A stretch of DNA of 64,000 nt from Collinsella sp. TM10-22 (lineage in GTDB: Bacteria > Actinomycetota > Coriobacteriia > Coriobacteriales > Coriobacteriaceae), in contig NZ_QSOC01000003.1 in NCBI RefSeq assembly GCF_003466125.1, positions 1-64,000 of the forward strand. The letters are read 5' to 3'. The translations under genes and the position numbers were made by a program. Of this stretch, positions 56,291 to 64,000 are shown in pieces; the stretch's first letter is position 1, and the number at the start of each line of letters is the position of its first letter. Below the pieces are notes generated by a model. That model worked only from the letters and a program-made list of their open reading frames with translations. It ran no database searches and was not told where the DNA came from.

Positions 56291-56830
56291 ATGAAGGTTA
56301 TTCTTCTCGATGAGATCAAGGGCAAGGGCGGCGAGGGTGACGTCGTAGAGGTCGCTCAGGGTTACGCTGAGAACTTCCTGTTCCCCAAGAAGCTCGCTGT
56401 TGCCGCCACCAAGGGCAACCTCAAGCAGCTCGACGAGCGTCGCAACAACATCGCTAAGCGCGAGGCCGTTCGTCTGGCTACCGCCAACGAGACCAAGGCC
56501 GCCTTCGAGGGCAAGACGGTCACCGTTGACGTCAAGGTCGGCGACGAGGGCGTCCTCTTTGGCTCCGTTACCGCTGCTATGATCGCTGACGCCATCAAGG
56601 CTCAGCTCGGTATGGACATCGACCGCAAGCGCGTCGAGCTCGGTAAGCCCATCAAGGTTGCCGGTGCCCACACCGTTGCCATCTCGCTGTACCGCGAGAT
56701 CAAGGCCGAGGTTGTCGTTCTCGTCGGCGTTACCGCCGAGGAGCTCGCTGCCGAGGCTGAGGTCGAGGAGGCCGCTGAGGCCGCCGAGGCCGAGACCGCC
56801 GAGGTCGAGACTGAGGCTGCTGCCGAGTAG
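56291..56830 (+). CDS. rplI: 50S ribosomal protein L9 with acidic tail
   Basis: The 179-residue protein begins MKVILLDEIKGKGGEGDVV with the GYAENFLFPKKLA segment of L9. It is longer than the usual ~150 residues because of a C-terminal Ala/Glu tail of about 30 residues (EVEEAAEAAEAETAEVE). A ribosome site precedes the ATG. It is the last gene of the operon. Confidence 0.97.
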   Translation: MKVILLDEIKGKGGEGDVVEVAQGYAENFLFPKKLAVAATKGNLKQLDERRNNIAKREAVRLATANETKAAFEGKTVTVDVKVGDEGVLFGSVTAAMIADAIKAQLGMDIDRKRVELGKPIKVAGAHTVAISLYREIKAEVVVLVGVTAEELAAEAEVEEAAEAAEAETAEVETEAAAE

Positions 56831-56862
56831 CATTTGCTGCAACGCAACAATCTTGTTCTAAG

Positions 56863-56902
56863 AAGGGCGCTCTGGGAAACCGGGGTGCCCTTTTGTTTTT
56901 TT
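56863..56902 (+). terminator. Terminator of the rpsF-rplI operon
   Basis: AAGGGCGC and GTGCCCTT flank a loop region and are followed by TTTTGTTTTTTT, 33 bases after rplI. Confidence 0.85.
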
Positions 56903-57055
56903 GCGCTGAGTGAGTGTCATGGCGAACGTTGCGCCGAAGTCCTATATACAGGACCGTTCATCCGTTTCGTTCGGTGATGATTGGCGGCGCGCGGCGCGTT
57001 TTGGGACCGTGGCTGATACTATGGATGCTCGCAAGCGATATGAATGAGGATGCTC

Positions 57056-58447
57056 ATGGCATATGACGAAAGGGGGACGGGAGTGACGGTCGAGGACCGC
57101 GGCTCAAAGTTGGGTCTTCCCCAAAACCAAGATGCAGAGGCCAATGTACTGGCCGCCATGCTGCTATCGCCCGAGGTGGTCGAGGAGGCCCAGGTCGAGC
57201 TGCAGCCCGATGACTTCTACCGGCCCATTCATAAGACCATCTATACCGCGATGGTCGATATGTACAACAGCCGCATTCCCATCGACTCCATCTCGCTGAT
57301 CGATTACCTGCGAAGCATCAACAAGCTCGATGCCGTGGGCGGCGAGGCGTACATTTTGGAGCTGATGGGTCAGACTCTGTCGCTCGTGAACTGGCAGCAC
57401 CATGCCGCCATCGTTCGCCGCGATTCGATGCTGCGTGAGCTGATCGGCGCCACCAACGAGATCAACGCGCTGGCCTATAACGCTCCCACCGACACCAAAG
57501 AGGTCGTGGAGCTGGCCGAGAGCAAGCTGCTCAAGGTCACGGCGCGCGAGGTCAAGTCGAGCTACAAGACGTTGACCGAGTTTATGGTCGAGGCCTATAA
57601 CGAGGCTGAGGAAGTGTGCCAGGCCGGTGGCCAGGCTGCGGGCGTGCCCACGGGCTTCCCGTCGCTCGACCGCATGCTCATGGGTTTTCGCGAGGGTCAG
57701 CTCATCATTATCGGTGCCCGTCCTGCTGTAGGTAAGACGTCGTTCGCCCTGAATCTGGCGCTCAACGCTGCCGCCGCTGGTTATACCGTCGGCTTCTTCT
57801 CGCTGGAGATGTCGGGCAAGGAAATTGCCCAGCGTCTGATCTGCGCCTACGCCATGATCTCGATCAGTGACTTCCGCATGGGCCGCATTAGCCCCGAGCA
57901 GTGGGCCAATATCAACGAGGCCACGCAGACCTTGTCTAAGCTCGATATTCTGATTGACGATACGCCCGGCACCACGGTGACCGAGATTCGCGCCAAGAGC
58001 CGCCGCATGCTCCACAACAAGGAGAAGGCCATCATCATCCTGGACTACCTGCAGCTGGTGAGTCCTCCGCCGGGACGTCGCTCCGAGAGCCGTACCGTCG
58101 AGGTCTCCGAGATGTCGCGTGGTCTGAAGATCATGGCCAAGGAGCTCAAGATCCCGCTCATCGCGCTGTCGCAGCTTTCGCGTCAGGTCGAATCCCGTAC
58201 CGGCAAGCGCCCGCAGCTTTCCGACCTTCGTGAATCGGGCTCCATCGAGCAAGACGCCGATATCGTTATGTTCTTGGACCGCTCCGCCGACGAGGCCGAA
58301 GCCTCACGCGACGATCGACCCGACGAGGGCGTTACGCGTATCGTCGTGGCCAAGAACCGTTCGGGCCCGATCGGCGACGTCGACCTGATGTTCCTGCCGG
58401 CATCCACCAAGTTCTATGAGCTTGATGGGGCACATGCCGAGGAGTAG
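57056..58447 (+). CDS. dnaB: Replicative DNA helicase DnaB
   Basis: DnaB unwinds DNA at the fork. The roughly 463-residue protein has the N-terminal domain (LPQNQDAEANVLAAMLLSP, FYRPIHKTIYTAM) and the RecA-like core. Walker A GARPAVGKTSFALN, the FFSLEMSGKEIAQRL region, Walker B IILDYLQLV and the ALSQLSRQVESR arginine-rich segment are present. The ATG has GAGG upstream; a GTG 27 bases further in also has a good ribosome site. No intein or insertion is seen. Together with the DciA-like gene it supplies the helicase system. Confidence 0.96.
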   Translation: MAYDERGTGVTVEDRGSKLGLPQNQDAEANVLAAMLLSPEVVEEAQVELQPDDFYRPIHKTIYTAMVDMYNSRIPIDSISLIDYLRSINKLDAVGGEAYILELMGQTLSLVNWQHHAAIVRRDSMLRELIGATNEINALAYNAPTDTKEVVELAESKLLKVTAREVKSSYKTLTEFMVEAYNEAEEVCQAGGQAAGVPTGFPSLDRMLMGFREGQLIIIGARPAVGKTSFALNLALNAAAAGYTVGFFSLEMSGKEIAQRLICAYAMISISDFRMGRISPEQWANINEATQTLSKLDILIDDTPGTTVTEIRAKSRRMLHNKEKAIIILDYLQLVSPPPGRRSESRTVEVSEMSRGLKIMAKELKIPLIALSQLSRQVESRTGKRPQLSDLRESGSIEQDADIVMFLDRSADEAEASRDDRPDEGVTRIVVAKNRSGPIGDVDLMFLPASTKFYELDGAHAEE

Positions 58448-58531
58448 GACAGGCGCCCGTTGCACGGGTATACTGGGAATGTTTTGTGCTTCTGCGTGCC
58501 GACGCGGCGCGTAGACAGTCCATGAATGTAA

Positions 58532-59827
<1,296 letters not shown>

Positions 59828-59849
59828 TCGGGACCATTTGGTTATTGCG

Positions 59850-59893
59850 ATATACCCCTTTGCAGCCCAAGTGGGCGGCCGAGGGGTATATTT
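59850..59893 (+). terminator. Terminator-like hairpin between purA and purD
   Basis: GATATACCCCT pairs with AGGGGTATAT and an inner GCAGCCC/GGGCGGC stem. TTTG follows. It could end the purA transcript or attenuate read-through to purD. Confidence 0.55.
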
Positions 59894-59945
59894 GCTTGCA
59901 AAGGGCTCGCGCGGAGCGGGCCATTCATCCATAGAGGAGGCACCC

Positions 59946-61250
59946 TTGAAGGCGGACACTCAAACCATCGACATCCTGTTGTTGGGCAGCGGCGGCCGTG
60001 AGCACGCTTTGGCAGCGAAGCTCGCAGCATCACCGCGCGCCGGCAAGCTCTACATCGCGCCGGGTAACGGCGGCACCGCGAGCTGTGGCGAGAACGTTGT
60101 TCTCGACGATTGCGATCCTGCGGCCGTGGCGGCGTTTGCGCAGAGCCACGGATGCGGACTCGTGGTAATTGGCCCCGAGGCTCCGCTCGTGGCGGGCGTG
60201 GCCGACGCCGTGCGTGCGGCGGGTATTCCGTGCTTTGGCCCGGGTGCCGAGGGCGCTCAGATGGAGGGCTCCAAGCTGTTCTCCAAGCAGCTTATGGAGC
60301 GCGCCGGTATCCCGACGGCAGCCTACGGCTCGTTTACCGACGAGGCTTCGGCTCTCGCCTACGTGCGCGAGCAGGGCGCCCCGCTGGTCGTCAAGGCCGA
60401 CGGCCTTGCCGCGGGCAAGGGCGTTATCGTGGCGACCGAACTTGAGCAGGCCGAGGAGGCCGTGCGAGAGTGCTTTGGCGGCACCTTTGGCGATGCCGGC
60501 AACACCGTGGTCATCGAGGAGATGCTGACCGGTCCCGAGTGCTCGCTGCTTGCCTTTACCGACGGCAAGACCGTGCGCCCCATGGCCACCTCGCAGGACC
60601 ACAAGCGTGCGCTCGAGGGCGACAAGGGCCCCAACACCGGCGGCATGGGTGTCTACAGCCCGGTGCCCATCGTGACCGACGAGGAGCACGCCACCATGGT
60701 GAAGGTCATGGAGCAGACCGTTGCCGAGCTTGCTGCCGAGGGCATCGACTACCGCGGCTGCCTGTACGGCGGCTTTATGCTCACGCCCGCCGGCCCCAAG
60801 GTGCTGGAGTTCAATGCTCGCTTTGGCGACCCCGAGACGCAGGTCGTGCTGCCGCGCCTTAAGAACGACCTGGTCGAGGTCATGCTGGCCTGCGCCAACT
60901 GCGAGCTCGATCAGATTGAGCTCGACTGGCGCGACGAGTGGGCCGTGGCCGTTGTCCTGACGAGTGCGGGCTACCCCGGCAGCTACGAGAAGGGCAAGGT
61001 CATCACCGGTATCGCCGAAGCCGAGGCCATTGAGAACGTGACGGTGTACCACGCCGGCACCGCCGTGGCGGACGGCCGGCTCGTGACCAACGGCGGCCGC
61101 GTGCTCGCCGTGACCGCGCTGGGCGACACGTTCGAGAACGCTCGCAACCTTGCCTACGAGGCCTGCGAGAAGATCGATTTTGAGGGCAAGACCCTGCGTC
61201 ACGACATTGGTCTGCGCGCGCTGCGCGGCCGCGACGCCTGGGATGCCTAA
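59946..61250 (+). CDS. purD: Phosphoribosylamine--glycine ligase (GAR synthetase)
   Basis: PurD makes GAR from phosphoribosylamine and glycine. The 434-residue ATP-grasp enzyme has the N-terminal [66 protein letters not shown] and a C-terminal [17 protein letters not shown]. The start is taken as TTG with GAGGAGG five bases upstream, giving the expected family length; longer frames run back into purA. Confidence 0.95.
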   Translation: MKADTQTIDILLLGSGGREHALAAKLAASPRAGKLYIAPGNGGTASCGENVVLDDCDPAAVAAFAQSHGCGLVVIGPEAPLVAGVADAVRAAGIPCFGPGAEGAQMEGSKLFSKQLMERAGIPTAAYGSFTDEASALAYVREQGAPLVVKADGLAAGKGVIVATELEQAEEAVRECFGGTFGDAGNTVVIEEMLTGPECSLLAFTDGKTVRPMATSQDHKRALEGDKGPNTGGMGVYSPVPIVTDEEHATMVKVMEQTVAELAAEGIDYRGCLYGGFMLTPAGPKVLEFNARFGDPETQVVLPRLKNDLVEVMLACANCELDQIELDWRDEWAVAVVLTSAGYPGSYEKGKVITGIAEAEAIENVTVYHAGTAVADGRLVTNGGRVLAVTALGDTFENARNLAYEACEKIDFEGKTLRHDIGLRALRGRDAWDA

Positions 61251-61271
61251 AATCCGAGAGGAATGAGACGG

Positions 61272-61967
61272 ATGGACGATAAGAACGAAGAGCTCGTGGA
61301 CGCGCAGATCGTCGAGGAGGACAGCCGCGTGTATGGGCACGCCGAGGGCGAGCCTGGCGGCGAGGTTGCTGACGAGCCGGTGCTTGTGCTGGGCGATGAC
61401 GACCCGCATGATGCCGAGCTACACGAGAAGATTCTTTCGGAGGAGTGCGCCTGGAAGGGCAAGATCCTCGACGTCCACCGTCTTGAGGTTGAGCTGCCCA
61501 ACGGCCACCGCAGCGCCCGCGACATCATTCGCCATCCGGGTGCGGCGGCCGTTGTGGCGCTGACCGAGAGCGGCAAGATTGTGCTGGTGCGTCAGTACCG
61601 CACCGCCATCGACCGCGTGACGGTCGAGATTCCCGCCGGCAAGCTCGACCCGGGCGAGGATCCGCTCGATTGCGCCAAGCGCGAACTGCACGAGGAGACG
61701 GGCTTTAGGGCCGGTCGCATTCGCTTTTTGACGTCGATTGTCACGACCTGCGGCTTCTGCGACGAGATCATTCACATCTACCTGGCCACCAAGCTCGAGT
61801 TCGACGCGCCTAATCCCGACGATGACGAGTTTGTCAACGTGGACCTGGTGCCGCTGCACGAGCTGATCGACGCCGTACTCGACGGTAAGATCGAAGACGC
61901 CAAGACCGTCGTGGGCGCACTCGCCTGCGATAGCATCGCGCATCGCCTTGGTGGAGCCGAACTGTAG
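61272..61967 (+). CDS. ADP-ribose pyrophosphatase-like Nudix hydrolase
   Basis: The 231-residue protein has a complete Nudix box: GKLDPGEDPLDCAKRELHEE followed by TGF. Preceding VRQYRTAIDRVTVEIPAGKL is typical of NudF-like ADP-ribose pyrophosphatases. About 55 acidic residues at the N terminus precede the family domain. The second ATG is preferred because GAGAGGA lies nine bases before it. It begins 21 bases after purD and is probably co-transcribed. Substrate preference is inferred. Confidence 0.88.
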   Translation: MDDKNEELVDAQIVEEDSRVYGHAEGEPGGEVADEPVLVLGDDDPHDAELHEKILSEECAWKGKILDVHRLEVELPNGHRSARDIIRHPGAAAVVALTESGKIVLVRQYRTAIDRVTVEIPAGKLDPGEDPLDCAKRELHEETGFRAGRIRFLTSIVTTCGFCDEIIHIYLATKLEFDAPNPDDDEFVNVDLVPLHELIDAVLDGKIEDAKTVVGALACDSIAHRLGGAEL

Positions 61968-62071
61968 CGAGCGGTTACTTTGTTGAGGCGGGGTTATGAC
62001 CTCGCTGGTTTGTGTAAGTCAGCGAAAGTGCTCCATTTGAGACGAGGTGGCCTAAAAGAGGAGGGAAGCGT

Positions 62072-63943
62072 ATGGATATACGCGACCGACGATTGAAGGC
62101 CAGATTGTCCAAATGGGGCACTTGCAGCGTCGAGACGAAACGCGGTTTGGTAAAACCGCGTAAGGTGATTATGCTGAAGCGTTTTTTGTCGTATTACAGG
62201 CCCCAGATGGGGCTTCTTGTTGCCGATACGGTTTGCGCCCTGGTGCTTGCCGCCATTGACCTGGCGTTTCCTATTATTCTGCGCAATCTGACCGGTGGGC
62301 TGTTTACCCAGGGTCAGGCTGCCATTATGCAGGCGCTCGGTATGATCGCGGTGGGCTTGGTGCTGATGTATGCCGTCCGCTGTGCCTGCCGCTACTTTGT
62401 GAGCTATTGGGGTCACGTGATGGGCGCGCGCATGGAGTCCAAGATGCGCGAGGACCTGTTTGACCAGTATGAGCGCTTTAGCTTTGCGTACTTCGACCGC
62501 AACAGCTCGGGCGACATGATGAGCCGCGTGGTCAACGACCTGTTCGATATCTGCGAGGCGGCGCATCACGTGCCCGAGTGGATCATCATCTGCGGCATCG
62601 AGATCATTGGCTCGTTTGTGATCCTCTTTACCATCGCCCCGGTGTTGGCGCTTGCCATGGCCGTGGTGACGGCGGTGTTTGCGGTCATCATGTTTTGGCA
62701 GAACATGCGTATGCGCGAGGTCTTTAGCGACAACCGCAAAAAGATCAGCGGCATCAATGCACAACTGCAGGATTCGCTGGCGGGCATGCGCGTAGTCAAG
62801 AGCTTTGCCAACGAGGAGACCGAGCGCGCCAAGTTCCGTGCCTCTAACGATGGCTACCTTTCGTCCAAAGAGAACATGTACCACGCCATGGGCGTCTATA
62901 CCGCGACGTATGGCCTGCTCTCGGGCGTGCTCTACGTGATCGTGGTGCTGCTCGGCGGTTGGCTGGTGGCTCAGGGCGAGCTGCAAGCAGTCGATATGGC
63001 GACGTTTGCGCTCTACATTTCGTTGTTCTGCACGCCGCTCGAGACGCTTGTCAATTCCGCCGAGATGTATCAGAAGGCTATCGCCGGCTTTAAGCGTATG
63101 GACGAGGTGCTCTCGACCGCGCCGGATATCCAGGACAAGCCGGGCGCTACGGATCTGCAGGTGACCGCCGGCGCCGTGGAGTATCACGACGTGTGCTTTA
63201 ACTACGAGGATGTTGAGCTGGGCGAGGGCGATGCCGACGAGCGTCCCGTTATCAACCATATGGACCTGTCCATCAGGCCTGGTCAGACCATCGCTTTGGT
63301 TGGCCCTTCGGGCGGTGGCAAGTCCACGACCTGTTCGTTGCTACCGCGCTTTTATGACGTGGCCGCCGGATCCATTAGCATCGACGGCCAGGACGTGCGC
63401 GATGTGACACAGCAGAGCCTGCGTCGTGCCATCGGCCTGGTGCAGCAAGACGTGTATCTGTTCGATGGAACGATTGGCGAGAATATCGCCTACGGCAAAC
63501 CGGGCGCCACGGCAGAAGAGATCGCCGAAGCCGCCCGTCGCGCCAACATCGATGCCTTTATCGAGTCGCTGCCGCAGGGCTATGACACGGTCGTGGGCGA
63601 GCGCGGCAGCCGTCTTTCGGGCGGACAGAAGCAGCGCGTCGCCATCGCGCGCGTGTTTCTCAAGAACCCCAAGATCCTGATCTTGGACGAGGCGACGAGT
63701 GCTTTGGATAACGAGAGCGAGGAGGCGGTGCAGGAGTCACTCGAAGAGCTGGCGCGCGGCCGCACCACGATTATCATCGCCCACCGCCTCTCGACCATTA
63801 AGCATGCTGACGAGATTGCGACCGTTGAGCATGGTCGCGTTGTGGAACGTGGCACGCACGAGGAGCTTCTCGCCCGTGGCGGCACCTATGCCCGTTACTA
63901 TCGAATGCAGTTCGAAGGTGCGCGTGCGCACGAGCTCGACTGA
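62072..63943 (+). CDS. ABC exporter, fused permease and ATPase
   Basis: The 623-residue protein starts with about 33 basic residues, then an ABC exporter membrane domain (six segments, about 45-340). The ATPase shows Walker A GPSGGGKSTTCSLLPR, Q-loop LVQQDVYLFDG, signature RLSGGQKQRVAIARV and Walker B ILILDEATSALD, with H-loop IIAHRLST. It is a half-transporter that would dimerise, or pair with a second half. GAGGAGGG precedes the first ATG; an internal ATG at 62171 (AAGGTGAT) would remove the basic leader. Substrate unknown; multidrug or lipid export is typical. Confidence 0.92.
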   Translation: MDIRDRRLKARLSKWGTCSVETKRGLVKPRKVIMLKRFLSYYRPQMGLLVADTVCALVLAAIDLAFPIILRNLTGGLFTQGQAAIMQALGMIAVGLVLMYAVRCACRYFVSYWGHVMGARMESKMREDLFDQYERFSFAYFDRNSSGDMMSRVVNDLFDICEAAHHVPEWIIICGIEIIGSFVILFTIAPVLALAMAVVTAVFAVIMFWQNMRMREVFSDNRKKISGINAQLQDSLAGMRVVKSFANEETERAKFRASNDGYLSSKENMYHAMGVYTATYGLLSGVLYVIVVLLGGWLVAQGELQAVDMATFALYISLFCTPLETLVNSAEMYQKAIAGFKRMDEVLSTAPDIQDKPGATDLQVTAGAVEYHDVCFNYEDVELGEGDADERPVINHMDLSIRPGQTIALVGPSGGGKSTTCSLLPRFYDVAAGSISIDGQDVRDVTQQSLRRAIGLVQQDVYLFDGTIGENIAYGKPGATAEEIAEAARRANIDAFIESLPQGYDTVVGERGSRLSGGQKQRVAIARVFLKNPKILILDEATSALDNESEEAVQESLEELARGRTTIIIAHRLSTIKHADEIATVEHGRVVERGTHEELLARGGTYARYYRMQFEGARAHELD

Positions 63944-63962
63944 TTGGTATGACAGGAAGTTT

Positions 63963-64000
63963 ATGGCTGATAAGAACCCTTTGACTCCGGAAGAGGTGAC
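63963..64000 (+). CDS. Start of a gene cut by the window edge
   Basis: An ATG with AGGAAG upstream begins MADKNPLTPEEV and runs off the end, 19 bases after the ABC exporter stop. It may be the next gene of the same operon. Too little is present to name it. Confidence 0.55.
   Translation, partial: MADKNPLTPEEV

Overview
The window looks like the replication-origin region of a moderately GC-rich Gram-positive actinobacterium, most probably a Coriobacteriia gut bacterium of the Collinsella type. This is inferred from gene order, an LPXTG-type thioester adhesin, PafB/PafC-like WYL regulators and the codon choice; no rRNA gene is present to confirm it. The chromosome appears to diverge around 29.2-32.6 kb: genes to the left (purC, a two-component system, purB, dinG, ddl, parB, parA, rsmG, jag, yidC, yidD, rnpA, rpmH) lie mostly on the minus strand, and genes to the right (dnaA, dnaN, recF, dciA-like, gyrB, gyrA, typA, rpsF-ssb-rpsR-rplI, dnaB, purA, purD) lie mostly on the plus strand.

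Left arm (1-29 kb): tRNA-Lys with duplicated tail debris; an M29 aminopeptidase; purC and a small membrane protein; a histidine kinase/response regulator pair; a Tat-type lipoprotein with a TSCPD protein; purB; tRNA-Gly followed by three copies of its own 3' tail; a large thioester/Cna-B surface adhesin; an M28-like membrane protein with a very long disordered insert; two WYL regulators; an exonuclease-helicase of the DinG type coupled to ddl; rlmN; the parAB locus with three perfect parS sites; rsmG; and the jag-yidC-yidD-rnpA-rpmH operon.

Origin (29-40 kb): upstream of dnaA sits an unusual protein with a GHKL ATPase domain, a Gln-rich linker and a winged helix. The DnaA DNA-reading helix carries substitutions, and the nearby 9-mers are TTTTCAACA-like rather than the classical TTATCCACA. 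dnaN, recF, a DciA-like protein, gyrB and gyrA follow.

Accessory stretch (40.3-45.9 kb): a scar fragment of rmlB after gyrA, a frameshifted membrane gene, an AlbA_2/Schlafen-type regulator flanked by AT-rich repeat arrays, an IS3-type transposase relic, a HEPN-like protein, and a Fic protein flanked on both sides by its own inverted repeats. A VanZ-like gene then runs into a tRNA Ile-Ala-Ile cluster.

Right arm (47-64 kb): a DUF151 nuclease-like gene, typA, a bactofilin-like membrane protein, a TRIC/YicG-type membrane protein, and a PD-(D/E)XK-like nuclease gene bracketed by inverted copies of a ~70-bp palindromic repeat (the best candidate here for an undescribed mobile cassette). Two tRNA-Ser genes, the rpsF-ssb-rpsR-rplI block, dnaB, purA, purD, a Nudix hydrolase and an ABC exporter follow; a further gene is cut by the window end. 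All functional calls rest on reading motifs by eye; no database search was possible.
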